In this document: positions 1 to 11,225 of the stretch, piece after piece
Layout of the letters: the number at the start of each line of letters is the position of its first letter
Numbering within the stretch: position 1 is the first letter of the stretch
Source of the DNA: Agrostemma githago
Lineage: Eukaryota; Streptophyta; Magnoliopsida; Caryophyllales; Caryophyllaceae
Length of the DNA: 64,000 nt
Assembly (NCBI GenBank): GCA_958450325.1
Contig: OY288243.1
Coordinates: forward strand, 52,479,878 to 52,543,877
Direction of reading: 5' to 3'
Made by a program: the position numbers and the translations under genes
The notes under the pieces: generated by a model
Seen by the model: only the letters and a program-made list of their open reading frames with translations
Told to the model about the DNA's origin: nothing
The model's database searches: none

Positions 1-584
1 CGACCCGTCCGAGATGCGTGCGGGTCACGTGACGGACTGCCGTCTAGCCCGTTTTTAGAAAATCGATACTTTTATTACATCGCGTACAAATATGACATAA
101 TTTATACTCGACTTAAAAAAGCGATATTCGTTATATTAGATGTTCGATTATGGAATCGATATCACATTAGCGGTCTCTACTAGGATATCGAATGACCTTC
201 TAATACGCGCGTTAGTTGAACTGGAAAATGATATGCAAACATTGTTTTTCCCTAAACATGCATGAAATTGAAAGGGTTTCTATGTCGATTTAATGCAACT
301 AAAATCTTAACGTCAAAGTTGTATTTTAGCACGCGAAGGTTCATTTTGTACAATAAAATAAACAAGAATTAAATCGACAAAAGAACAAACGGTTAGTAAC
401 GGTATAACGGTATTAACGGTTTGTAGAATGATGCAGTATGGAATGAAGTGAAATAACGTATCGTGATTTTGAAAAGTGAGGTTTCACGTGATGGACTAGA
501 CACGTGTTGACTTAAATCGTAAAAATATATTACCGAAACTAGAAGATGATATAGGACTCACGGTTTTTTCGTGATAAAGGGTCA

Positions 585-738
585 CTCGACCGAGTCATTG
601 GGGACTCGACCGAGTGGACCCCTGAAAAGGGTTCTGTCCCGTATTTTAGACCCTACTCGGTCGAGTTATTGGCAAACTCGATCGAGTACACTGCCACTCG
701 ACCGAGTCATTGCGAGACTCGACCGAGTGGAGGTCGAA
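585..738. repeat. LTR palindrome module 2 (copy A)
   Basis: A cluster of six imperfectly spaced copies of ACTCGACCGAGT and its variants (ACTCGGTCGAGT, ACTCGATCGAGT). Each copy is a near-perfect palindrome. The cluster occupies the same LTR position as 58388-58614 in element D. Confidence 0.8.
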
Positions 739-1902
739 AAAGTATTCTGTCGAGTGGCACCTGTACGAACTATTGGTTCGCTTGCAATTTTGTTATCGAT
801 TTCGGAATTGCTTTTGATTTTGACAATTTGACGATTTTGTTGAATCGGGCATAAATATTGTATAATTTATGCTTGACTCGGATTTTTATGAATTGTTGAT
901 TTTGTTGAACGGAATATAAATATTATGGGATTTATACTCGATTCCAAATTTGAATACTCGTTGTATCCCATATTCGATTATTGAATCGATATGAAATCAC
1001 TAGAGCGAGATAAAAAAAATGTTATAAGTCGTTTAAAGTCAACAAAAGCGATATGAATTTTCCTCCGCGTTTATAGTGTCGTAATTCTAACGAATTTAAT
1101 GACAACCACGTTAGCTTCAACGAAAAATCGAATTGGTTAACTTATTTGACTAGATCGTTAGATTCGACATCCAATTATGGAATTGGTATCGAACCTAAAG
1201 GACCGACGCTTTGCTTGAATTGAAAGACTTGTTTCCCTACGCATCCCGACATCATAATTAACTCTTGAGAATTGTTTGATGTCGGATCCGCATCAACGGG
1301 ATTCGACCCTTATTAAAAGATGTTCGATAATTTTCTATTTGACGAAATATGCGATTGAATGAAAGCTACGCGAATGAAAATAAAAATTATTTTTTAAGTT
1401 GACTCGTTTCAATAATCAAGTGCTAGGGTCTTAGGATAAGCGACCGCCAACGCTGTGTGCAGTACACTTGTATATTCGGGTTTCCTTATTCCGACATCCT
1501 TCACACTCGACACAAATCTACGAGTATTTTAATGTTTTATACTAGTAATACTATCAATATTAGAATGCGATAAATAAAATAAATAAATAAAAAACAAAAA
1601 AACGAAGAGAAAGAGGAAGATGACGAAAGGGAGAAGGGAAGAAAAGAGAGCGGGTTTTGCACCATCAACCTACATGTTCTTGTTCTCGGACGGGACTCGT
1701 AGTGGCGGCTTGCACGGGAGTATCGAGTATGTAGGCTAAGTTGTGGTGGTTAGGGTTTGGATTCCTAAACGCTAGGGTTAGGGTTTTCTAGTGTAGCACT
1801 ATGGTTTGATTAGGGTAGAATTGGGGCTTGATTAGAGTTGCAAAAAGTTGATTAGATTTTTGTAAAGAAATAATATTGTGTGAAAGGTTGTGCATGGGAA
1901 TG

Positions 1903-1910
1903 CTTATATA
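1903..1910 (-). promoter_or_regulatory. LTR TATA box (copy A)
   Basis: Minus-strand TATATAAG lies about 460 bp inside the LTR start. The same motif sits at the equivalent place in both LTRs of element D, which supports it as the LTR core promoter. Confidence 0.55.
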
Positions 1911-1938
1911 GGCAAAGCCATGTGCACCCGGCTAGGGT

Positions 1939-2045
1939 TAGTCGACCGAGTAGCCAATTGACTCGGTCGAGTGGCCCATTCAAACGTAGTCGGCCTCAAA
2001 TGAGGGCCCACTCGATCGAGTGGGCTGAGCACTCGATCGAGTGGC
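1939..2045. repeat. LTR palindrome module 1 (copy A)
   Basis: Four palindromes of the CACTCGATCGAGTG / GACTCGGTCGAGTG type lie just outside the TATA box, about 330-430 bp from the LTR start. This is the same place as 59799-59907 in element D. Confidence 0.8.
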
Positions 2046-2369
2046 TCAGCTGGGTCGCGTGGGTCAGCTTTCGGACCGTGGCTTTGGATGTTTGATGGGT
2101 TTTGTATTTGGGCTGGGTTTTTTTGGTACTTAAATGGCTGCTTTGTATGTGTTTCGGAAACGGCTTTGACCGGGGTTGACCCAATCGCAAAAAGTCGGTT
2201 TTATTTCCGGCGTCGATTTTGACCCAAATTAGTCTTGTTTGACTGGAAACGGTCCACTGGGCCTGGATTTGAGGTCCGAGCGTGTAGAAACACGTTAGCG
2301 TCCGATCATCATCGGGTGTTTTTTGGAAATTGCTATAGACACCTGGCAGTCAAAATGCGGGTGTCTACA

Positions 2370-3259
2370 CTATTTTATACCGTGACATCACCATGGCCAT
2401 TTTCGACGTGGGGTATTGACATAATTGGAAAGGTGCACCCTTCCGGGACGGGAGGTCATTGCTTCATTTTGGTGGCCATCGACTATTTCACCAAATGGGT
2501 CGAAGCCGAGTCATATCGCATCTTGAACGCCAAGCACGTGGTCAAATTTATCCAGAATAAGATCATATGCCGATACGGGATCCCACACGAGTTTATCAGT
2601 GATCATGGGACCCATTTCCAAGCTGAAACCGCTGCGTTGCTAGCAAAATATAAATTCAAAGGCATACATCCTCGCCTTACCGTCCCCATACAAATGGAGC
2701 GGTAGAGGCGTCTAATAAAACAATTGTCACCATACTTAAAAAGATGACTGAGAATTATCGGGATTGGCCCGACAAAATACCTTTTGCCCTTTGGGGGTAC
2801 CGGACGTCAATTCGCACCGCAACCGGAGCTACCCCATATTATTTGACATATGGAATGGAAGCGGTCCAACCGATCGAGCTAGAAGTGCCATCCCTCAGGA
2901 TCCTACTCGAGAGCCAAGTGCCGGAAGTAGATTGGGTACAAGCCTGACACGATTCGCTAGTTCTTTTGGACGAACGGCGGTCCCGGGCCCTCAACAATAT
3001 CCAAATATATCAAAATAGGATCCAACAGGCTTTCAACAAAAGAGTTAGGCCCAGGAATATCAAGGAAGGGGATCTAGTTCTAAAGTTCGTACGGGCCCTA
3101 CTACCGGTTGACCCAAGAGGAAAATTCAAACCCAATTGGGCTTGGCCGTATTTGGCAAAAAAGGTCCTATCGGGAGGAGCGGTGATGCTGACAGACTTGG
3201 ACAGGAACAAATTCGTCAACCCAACCAACTTGGACCAGTTGAAGCGCTACTATCCATAA
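2370..3259 (+). pseudogene. Tat integrase, C-terminal two-thirds, broken (copy B)
   Basis: Integrase joins the reverse-transcribed DNA copy to chromosomal DNA. The fragment begins inside the catalytic core (WGIDIIGK with the first Asp), carries the SDHGTHF motif with the second Asp, and keeps the catalytic Glu in GAVEA after a frame change. It then runs through the C-terminal domain (ALLPVDPRGKFKPNW) to a natural stop (LKRYYP) at 3259. There are two lesions compared with the copy in element D: one base is missing near 2654, which changes frame, and a TGA at 2945-2947 fits CGA to TGA. The zinc-binding N-terminus is absent because copy A abuts at 2369. The apparent ORF starting in the LTR at 2235 is a junction artefact, not a fusion gene. 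Confidence 0.9.
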
Positions 3260-3657
3260 ACCCTATCTCAATGTCATTTGCAAAAAGTTTATAAAAACTC
3301 ATCTTTTTTATAAATTTTCAAAATTATAGACAAGTCAATGAGCTAGGAATATTCATCCTACTGTCGCACATCTTGAACTAATAGTCTTGGTGTATTTCGA
3401 AAAATTGCAAAAAAAATCTAATTTTGAACTATGTTTGGTTTGATTCCGCTAATTGTGGATAAGTAGGCAACCCCTCAAAAGGGTACAACCACTGCAATAA
3501 ACGAAAAGACGGGAACGTATTCACTAATATGTCTTTTATAAAAAAACCGATAAACTCGGGAAATTCAAAATTACAAAAAAAACGCCAAAAATGGAAAACA
3601 CACAAAAAAGCACACCACAAAAATAGTAATAATACTTAAATAAAAAAACTAAGGAGA
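3260..3657. other. Non-coding convergence region between integrase and antisense ORF (copy B)
   Basis: AT-rich, with no ORF of its own. Near 3440-3500 it carries, in reverse, the block that is conserved in elements C and D (CCTACGTATCC on the other strand). Transcripts of integrase (plus) and the antisense ORF (minus) would end here. Confidence 0.6.
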
Positions 3658-5304
3658 CTAGTGTTCGTGCATTTTGCCCTTCCCTTTATCCTTTGGGCCG
3701 CGTGGAGCCCGAGGTCGCCGGGGTGGGGGCGAGTGTTCCTGAATCACAAGGGGAACATCCTTAGCTCGAACCCGTTACTTCGACAACGGGTCTTCTGCTT
3801 TTGTCACCGGTCCAAGTCTAGCCCGCACGTGATCAGGTAATCTGTCTCGTGGGCCAAGTCGGTCCTGCACTGCCAGTCTTGGGCCAAGTCTCCTTTCCAA
3901 GTCAGTCTGGGGGCTCACCTTCCCCCGTGCACCTCTAGCACTAGACCCTTCGCCTTGAGTCCTAGTCTTCTTCTTTTGACCTGACCTAAGACAGACTAGA
4001 GTAGCCGGAGTGTTGCCCTCATCAAAGAAGCCCCTGTTGTCCTTAACTTGCTCTCTTCGCAGCAGGTTGAAAGCTTCGTCAACCTTCAAAGCAGCTCGGG
4101 CCTTCGCAAAATAAGCCTTGGTCCACTTCACATAAGAATCTGAAACCCAGATCGAATGAAGAGATTTAGGAATGGGCCAGGTATGCCGGGTATACCATCT
4201 TTGCATCTAGGTATCGTACATTACATCCGTCAGTGGGGTAGATTCACTCACAACTGCTTCAACTTCTGGGATTCTTTGGGTCCAACCATACTACCTTAGT
4301 ATGCGATCCGGGTAGAGATGAACTGTCTGCCTGAAAGACAAGATTACCTGATAGCGAGCTTTGTCCCTCGGGTCCTAGCCTGTCCAAACATAAATGGGCC
4401 ACCATGGCACTACCCATCGGATCAACGGACCGCTATGGAATGATAACACCTCGTCCCACTATTTCTGAGTAATCTGGCGAGAAAAATCAATGGCCCGTCT
4501 CCTCGTCATCACCTGATTGTGACGGTATTTGCTCGAGTCAAGGCGAGGATCTATGACTGATAGCCTCTCATATAACCAGATCTGAAAAAAATCGCGAAAA
4601 AAAAAATAAAAAAAAAATCGCGAAGAAAAAAAAATCAAGAAAAATCAAGAAATCCAAAGTACGTGCAATAGACGGGTGATTCCGGTAAAACGAACCGATG
4701 AATCCCTTTTGCGGTTGTCTAAGCCCTGGATAATCTCACCCGTAATCAGCCAAACCGGGCTGTGCTCCGTCTCCATCAAATCAACCACGGTCAAGAGGCG
4801 GGCGTTACCCATGCATGACAATAAGTCCATATGACCTTCAAAAGCATAGACGTGAAGCATACAAAAAGAAAAGGCCCTACGGCTGTGAATTGGTCTCACC
4901 CGGACGTCATGCGGGTTCATAAATTTCTCTGCCAAATCAATCAAGGAAATATGGCCATCCTCCATCATGCGAGATACCTCATTGTGGGAGAGTCCTAAAA
5001 ATTCTCGAAGCTTCCTTCTCGGGTCATAAACCAAAAACGGGACGGCAGGCCGGAGTATCGGGTTCCATCCTCCCACAGCAGCAATCTCCTCGGGTAAGGG
5101 ACAAACTTCTCCTCGGGGAAAGGCTAAAACATGGTATGTATCGTCCCAATAGGACAAACAAGCATCGAGAAAGTAGCGATCAACTTGCATCTTACGGAAT
5201 GGATGCAGCTGAGTGATACCCGTCTGATTAAGAGCAACCCTATCCGTGTCCCTAAAGCATCGGGACCATTCTTGCAGCATCACGGTCAATCGATCAATTC
5301 CCAT
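3658..5304 (-). pseudogene. Antisense ORF with plant-mobile-domain (PMD) similarity, two exons, broken (copy B)
   Basis: Runs opposite to gag-pol. Exon 1 is 5304-4663 (642 nt, 214 codons, open). A phase-0 intron of 81 bp runs from GTACTT to a TTTTTTTCAG acceptor, and exon 2 is 4581-3658. The motif FPRGEVCPLPEEIAAVGGW (near residues 65-85) matches the pattern of plant mobile domain proteins (aminotransferase-like, MAIN/MAIL relatives), known from Tat-lineage antisense ORFs. The C-terminus is basic and Pro/Arg-rich (RLGPR repeats, then a KGKGK tail), which may help nuclear or nucleic-acid binding; this is inference. Exon 2 holds several stops, including TAG before YGWT and before MQRWYTR and a TAA near 3777. 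The function of such proteins in retrotransposons is not established. The start ATG matches the start in copies C and D. Confidence 0.8.
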
Positions 5305-5398
5305 GGTTAAAATTCTTGGAAGGAATAAAGAAAATTTCTTTTTGAGAAGGAATGAATTGTGAGGAGGTTGTGAAGAAAATCAAAGACAAGGGAGGGGT

Positions 5399-5406
5399 AT
5401 TTATAG
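5399..5406 (-). promoter_or_regulatory. TATA-like motif upstream of antisense ORF (copy B)
   Basis: Minus-strand TATAAATA lies about 95 bp upstream of the ATG at 5304. Comparable TATA motifs precede the antisense ORF in copies C (about 95 bp) and D (about 130 bp). This suggests that the antisense unit has its own promoter. Confidence 0.45.
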
Positions 5407-5975
5407 CATTAATTCCACCACCCTCTTTCCATATCTTCCTTACACAGAAGTTTCCTAATTCTAACAGGATCAACATACAGGACTCGTCTCGAGATTCCCT
5501 AATCTTAGCCCGGGAATTAGTCATCCCGAGTTTTCCTAATTCCAAAAAAAAATCAAAATTTCAAAAGTTGCAAAATTTCAAAATTTCAAAATTTCAAAAT
5601 TTATTCCCCAGCACGAGTCATACTTTCACCTACATGTTACATGCAAAATTTATGTAACTGCTACAGGTACCACTCAACGCTTCAGAGGCAAGCCCGCAAC
5701 TCACATATCTCCCCAGCGGAAAGCCCAAGGCGGCATTTAACACGGGATGGGCCCATATATAGGCGCACCCAGGGCTTATACGACAAGTCCGATTTCCCAC
5801 GGAGTTATCATCATCTGCTCAGGTATGATTTTTGTCTTATGGCTGGCGAGCCCTTCACGCAAGTCTAATGGACTATAAATGACCCGATCGGAAGTCTGCC
5901 AGGTTTTAATCCTCGATTAGCCTGGTAGCTACTCTGACTTTTGCATTGTCCAAGCCTCAGTCAGAGTCGGGGCTC
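5407..5975 (+). other. 3' non-coding region and polypurine tract (copy B)
   Basis: Contains a run of near-identical short AAAATTTC units at about 5556-5602. The purine-rich CAGAGTCGGGGCTC at 5962-5975 directly precedes the LTR start TGTAGACACCC, which is the expected place for plus-strand DNA priming. The equivalent tract in element D is GAGTGGGGGCTC. Confidence 0.65.
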
Positions 5976-6568
5976 TGTAGACACCCACATTTTGACCGCC
6001 AGGTGTCTATAGTAGTTTCCAAAAAACACCCGATGATGATCTGACGCAAACGTGTTTCTACGCGCTCGGATATGGGCTCGAAACCATTGATTGCTGTATT
6101 AGGCCTTTTACGGAGCACAAATCTCACAAAACTGACCTCAAATTCAGGCCTAGTCGGTCATTTCCAATCAAATAAGACTAATTTGGCTCAAAACCGACAC
6201 CGAAAATAAGACTGACTTTTGGCGACCGGATCAAAACCCGGTCAAAGCCGTTTCCAAGAAGCTGACCCACGGTCCTCCCTCAAGCGGGCCATCGGATCAA
6301 GTCCGTCAAGGCACTAAACCCTAGACACCAAGGTGCATAGCAATGTCTATATAAACACCCCCTTTACAACACAATTAAACACTTTTTTCACAACCTTGAT
6401 CATCATCTTTTTACATCAAATTCAACCCTAAGCAAACCCTAATCAACCCTAATCCTATACACTTAAACCCTAACCCTAGCAACTAGGAATCCAAACCCTA
6501 AACCACCACAACTTAATCTACGTATACCTCGAACTCCGGTGCCTTAGCCATGATCAAGCGAGCCCTAT
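5976..6568 (+). mobile_element. 3' LTR of copy B, first ~590 bp
   Basis: Starts TGTAGACACCCACATTTTG and can be followed through a TATA box and a cluster of AAACCCTAA-like motifs to about 6568. After that the sequence matches LTR interior in the opposite orientation. Confidence 0.8.
6348..6355 (+). promoter_or_regulatory. LTR TATA box (copy B)
   Basis: TATATAAA, 372 bp into the LTR, equivalent to the TATA motifs of the other Tat LTRs. Confidence 0.5.
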
Positions 6569-8097
6569 CCGCGTTAGTAGAACGATGAAATGTTATGCAA
6601 ACATTATTTTCCCTAAACATGCGAGAATTGAATGGGTTGCTAAGTCGATTTAATTCATCTAATATTAACGTCGAAGTTATATTTAGCATGCGGGTTCATT
6701 TTAGTACAATAGAATAAACAACGGAAATATAAATCGACAAAAGAATAAACGGTTAGTAACGGTATAACGATAATAACGGTTTGCAAAAATATAGGATGCT
6801 AAAAAGTAAACATGATGCATTGCTTAAAAGTTAGTTACGTGATGGACTTGACACGTGTTGACCGAGGTCAGAAAAATATGCTGAGAAAACTTGCTATTTA
6901 GTTAAAGAAACGATGCTCGAAAAACTTAAAAAATAAAATTTTGTGTCGCATTTTCAGGAAATGGCGTGACTCGCCCGGGAAGGGCGTGACTCGCGCGGGT
7001 CAGGCGACTCACCCGAGATGCGTGCGGGTCGCGTGACGGACTGCCGTCGAGCCCGTTTTTAGAAAGTCGATACTTTTATTAAATCACGTACAAATATGAC
7101 ATAGTTTATACTTGACTTAAAAAAGCGATATTCGTTATATTCGATGTTCGATTATGGAATCGATATCAAATATTCGGAATAAGAAAAAGGTTTGAAGAAT
7201 CATTGCTAAATGAGTTAAAGCAAAATAATCGATTTTATGTCACGGTTTTCAGGGATCCGGGTGACACGCGCGAGAAGGGCACGACTCGCGCCACCACGGG
7301 ACTCGCACAAGGCTCAGGCAAGTCGCGTGGCGGACTGATTCTCGGTCCCGATTTCGTGCTACTCGTTGCATCCGGTGCTTGGTTATAGGACCAATACCGG
7401 ATATTTAGAGTGATTTTTGAAAGTATGATTTTATAAGTCGAATTAAATCGAACTAACATGATATGAATGATCTCCGCGTTTATAGTGTCGTAATAACTCG
7501 ATGGAGTTAGGTGACAACTACTTTTGCATCAGCGAACATCATGTTAGTGGGATTATTTGACTAGACTAATTAAATTTGACATCCAACTATTGAGTTGGTA
7601 TCGAATCTAATAACTTGACACTTTGTATTTGCTTTAATTAGAATCTTGATTCCCTACGCATCCCGACATCACGAAAAATCCTAACGGATTGTGTGATGTC
7701 GGATCCGCATCAACGGGTTTCGACCCATAAAAAAAAACTTGCGATTTGAGAGAAAAAGATTGATGAATACTCGATTAATGATGATGCAAATAAAAATAAG
7801 AAAATTATGGTTGATGTTAACTCGCCTCAACAATCAAGCGATCGGGGTGTCGGAATAAGCGACCGGCAATGCTGGGTGCAATACCCTTGTATATTCGTGT
7901 TTTCTTATCCCGTCATCACTCACGCTCGACACGAATTGACGAATATTTTAGTATTTTATGCTAATTATATTAACGGTATTATAGATTCAACGATAGAATA
8001 AGAAAAAAAAAAGAAAAAAAAGAAGAAAAGAGGAGGACGAGATGAAGCGAGGAAGAAGAGAAGGAAAAAAAAGGGGTTTTGGGCAGACTGCTTTTGT
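6569..8097 (-). mobile_element. Inverted Tat LTR interior segment
   Basis: From the GCGTTAGT motif near 6571 the sequence runs parallel to 190-1660 of copy A, so it is minus-oriented LTR sequence joined head-to-head with the plus-oriented LTR start of copy B. It carries its own GC-rich palindrome-like modules at 6961-7060 and 7255-7335 with different words (GACTCGCGCGGGTC, GCGACTC). It stops near 8090, where LINE sequence begins. It is either an inversion inside B's LTR or part of a second LTR. Confidence 0.75.
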
Positions 8098-11000
8098 TCT
8101 GGGCAGTCTGCTTTTGTGACTTTTGTTTATGCATTCAATGGCATTCATGAAAGAGCTCCCCTTTGGGATGACCTTAGAAACATTGCTACTACGATCTCGG
8201 GACCTTGGATAATTGGGGGCGATTTTAATTGTGTCCTCAAGCCAGATGAAAGACTTGGGGGTAATTTTGATCTTGCTGAAGCTACTCCGTTTCAGGCTTG
8301 TATTGATGATTGCGAGTTAATGGATAGCCCAGCTAGTGGATCCTATTACACTTGGAACAATAAACTAAGACCTGAGGATAGAATTTACTCGAGATTGGAC
8401 AGGTGCTTGGTTAATCAAGAGTGGATTTCCGATAGAGAGAAGTATACTGCGCACCATTTACCTGAATAGCTATTCGATCATTGCCCTTGCCTGATTATGA
8501 AGGGGGAAGAAGGTATTGCCAGGAAGAGACCTTTCAAGTACTTCAACATGTGGAGCAAAACTCCCAATTTTAAATCGATCGTTACTGATCACTGGCAACA
8601 AGATATTAATGGAACCAAATTATTCTGTGTAGTTAAGAAACTACAGAGTCTCAAGAGGCCCCTAAAGAAACTTAATTCAGACCATTTTTCTGATATCGAG
8701 AAAGAAGTAGATATTGCACAGACTAATCTCATTGCTATACAAAGAAGACTTCATAATGATCCAAATTGTCTGGAATTACGGAGACAGGAAGACCAGGCTG
8801 CGAAGGAGTATGCACGTCTGCACGAAGCTCGCCTGGACTTCCTAAAGCATAAGGTCAAGTGTGACTGGTTAAAACATGGAGACCAAAATACTAATTTCTT
8901 CCATGGAGCATTAAAAAGTAGAAGAATCATGAACTCAGTCACACAAATTCAGGATACCCAGGGTGTAATTCATACTAATATGGAAGGCATCCAAAACGCG
9001 TTCCTGGAATACTATACACATTTACTGGGGGAGAATAAACTAGTCGTCCCAATTAGTCGTTCTGTGGTTAATCAAGGTCCGGTGTGTAGTTTATATCATA
9101 GACAATTACTGGATCGTCCTGTAAATGATAAGGAAATCAAAGCTGTCCTATTCAGCATTCCCGATGACAAATCCTCAGGGCCCAACGGATATTCAAGCAA
9201 GTTTTTCAAGGATATTTGGGATGTGGTTGGTACTGAGATCACTGATGCAATTAAAGACTTTTTCTTGTGTGGCCAACTGCTGAAACAGATCAACACCACT
9301 AATGTCACTCTTATCCCTTAGGTGGAGCGTCCCACTTCAGTCCAACAGTTCAGGCATATTGCCTGCTGTAACATTATCTACAAGACCATCTCCAAATTGC
9401 TTTGTAATCGCTTATCCGCAGTCCTTCCTGATGTCATCTCTCCATCCCAATGAGGCTTTATTAAGGGCAGGAGTATTCTTGAGAACATTTTGATTTGCCA
9501 GGATATTATCAGGCTGTACAATAGGAAAAGCGTCTCTCCGAGATGTTTATTTAAAATCGACTTTCACAAAGCCTATGATTCTATTGAATGGAATTTCATT
9601 GATCAAATGATGGACTATTTGGGTATGACGCCTCATTTCAGGAAGCTTGTTATGCAGTGTGTCACGACTGCATCTTACAGCTTAAATCTGAATGGTGAAA
9701 GCTTCGGGTTCTTCCCTGGTCGACGAGGTTTGAGACAGGGGGATCCCTTATCCTCCCTTCTCTTTACTTTATGTATGGAATACCTGACGCGAATTCTTAG
9801 CCTTGCTACGACTCAAAATCAGTTCCATTATCACCCTCTTTGCAAGGCCATGAAACTCAATTGTCTTATGTTCGCTGATGACCTGCTTCTCTTCTCCAAA
9901 GGTGATATTCATTCTATGATGGTTCTTCTAAGATCCTTCTCTTCCTTCTCTGCGGCAACTGGACTCAAGATGAGCAAGGGGAAGTCTAACGTTTATTTTA
10001 ATGGAGTTTCAAGTGACACGAAAGCTGTCATTCTTCAAGTTTCTGGTTGTTCCGAGGGCTCTTTACCTTTCAAGTATCTTGGTGTACCTATCAAGCCCTC
10101 CAAGCTAAGCATTATGGACTGCCAACCTATTGTTCACAAGATGATGGAACGCATTCGAAAGATTGGAGCGAGGAAACTTTCCTACACGGGAAGGGTGATC
10201 GTGATCAAGAGCATTCTTTCGGCTCTCCACTCATACTGGGCCTCTATCTTCATTATTCCTTCGACTGTCAGGAAACAGATTGATAATATGTGTAGGAATT
10301 ATCTTTGGGATGGGAGGAGTGACTACCATAGAACACCCATGATTGCTGGGGACAAAATATGCAAACCGTATAATGAAGGAGGAATTAATCTTCGTCAAAA
10401 CTCTATTTGGAATAAGGCGGCCATCGGGAAACTAGCCTGGTGGGTGAATAATTGTAAAAACAAGTTATGGGTTCAATGGGTGCATCATGTGTACCTGAAA
10501 GGAAAGAATTGGGACGATTACCATCCACATGCGGACTCGAGTTGGGCCTGGTGAAAAGTGTGTCAAGCTAGAGACATAATCAAACCAATTTTTGATGCTA
10601 ACTTACAAGAGAGAAAGGAGTACAGCATTGCAGCTGTTTATGATAGGATGTGGGAGAAAGCTCCTCGCGCGGACTGGCATAACCACGTCTGGACAACCTA
10701 GGCGGTCCCCAAACATAATATGATTGCGTGGATGCATCAACATCGGGCTTTTAATGTCAAAGACAGGCTACACCGGCTCAGAATCGCGGCTGACAGTCTT
10801 TGCTGCATTTGCGCTGCTGAACCGAAAATAATAGAACATCTATTTGGCAGCTGTGAGTATACCAGGAAATTCATTTCAGAAATTAAACAAAATATCGGCT
10901 GGAATTGCAACATCGAGCTAGATGAACATGGGAGAAAACGTCTTAAAGGGACGAAACTTCAGAGGGCTATTATGAATGGCTTGATCAATGCGCATATCTA

Positions 11001-11223
11001 CCACATTTGGAACCAAAGGAATAAAAGCAGGATGGAGCACCATTTGATTAAACCGGATATCCTTGCGTCTATAGTCTCCAAAGAATTTAAGAGTTATTGT
11101 AAGAATAAGAAAGTTTACAAATTAGGCACGAGGGATTCAAACTTCATTACTAGCCTTACGAGGTTTATGTAAATGCCATGATGTAAATTCGTTTATCAAT
11201 ATACTTACCTTTACCAAAAAAAA
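8098..11223 (+). mobile_element. L1-type LINE, 5'-truncated
   Basis: Non-LTR retrotransposon that starts inside the endonuclease domain and ends with a short A-run at 11216-11223 after TTACC, the usual LINE 3' end. The ORF1 and endonuclease N-terminus are missing, as expected from incomplete target-primed reverse transcription. I could not identify a convincing target-site duplication, partly because both flanks are purine-rich. A 20-bp imperfect tandem (GGGCAGACTGCTTTTG / GGGCAGTCTGCTTTTG) sits at the 5' junction, 8085-8116. Confidence 0.9.
8104..11172 (+). pseudogene. LINE ORF2: endonuclease C-terminus, reverse transcriptase, zf-RVT
   Basis: One reading frame runs from the 5' junction to TAA at 11170-11172 and is broken only by in-frame stops (TAG 8467, TAG 9319, TGA 9451, TGA 10552, TAG 10699). 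No frameshift is visible. The APE-type endonuclease C-terminal part (IIGGDFNCVL, then SRLDR) is at about 8200-8400. The RT core has IDFHKAYDSIEW (first catalytic Asp), RRGLRQGDPLS and FADDLLLFSK (catalytic Asp pair, about 9868-9890). The C-terminal zf-RVT region follows, with CCICAAEPKIIEHLFGSC at about 10801-10855. ORF2 normally nicks target DNA and copies the RNA at the nick. Most stops can be explained by one C-to-T or G-to-A change, so the copy is old but not heavily rearranged. Confidence 0.9.
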
Positions 11224-11225
11224 GA

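Larger units (their letters stand above)
1..2369 (-). mobile_element. Tat/Retand-like LTR, copy A (5' LTR or solo LTR, left end outside window)
   Basis: The segment ends at 2369 with ...GGGTGTCTACA, the reverse complement of the Tat LTR start TGTAGACACCC seen at 5976, so this LTR reads on the minus strand. It aligns by eye along its length with the 57600-60294 LTR. That LTR is 2695 bp, so about 330 bp of copy A should lie left of the window. The base after its end, 2370, is already integrase coding sequence of the oppositely oriented copy B. This fits insertion of A into B. Whether A is a full element or a solo LTR cannot be seen. Confidence 0.85.
2370..6568 (+). mobile_element. Tat/Retand-like element copy B, 3' part
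   Basis: Plus-oriented remnant: integrase from mid-domain (2370), a non-coding convergence region, an antisense ORF on the minus strand, a polypurine tract, and the first ~590 bp of the 3' LTR from 5976. The gag, protease and RT half is missing from the window. It would lie left of copy A if A is an insertion into B. The right side ends at an inversion junction near 6568. Confidence 0.85.

Noticed and set aside
585..738. Palindrome clusters considered as a CRISPR array
   Set aside because: Spacing is irregular, the units are near-perfect palindromes inside plant LTRs, and the setting is eukaryotic.
2235..2705. 156-codon ORF that starts in an LTR and continues into integrase
   Set aside because: It crosses the A/B junction at 2369. 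The first 45 codons are LTR sequence, so it is an accidental fusion.
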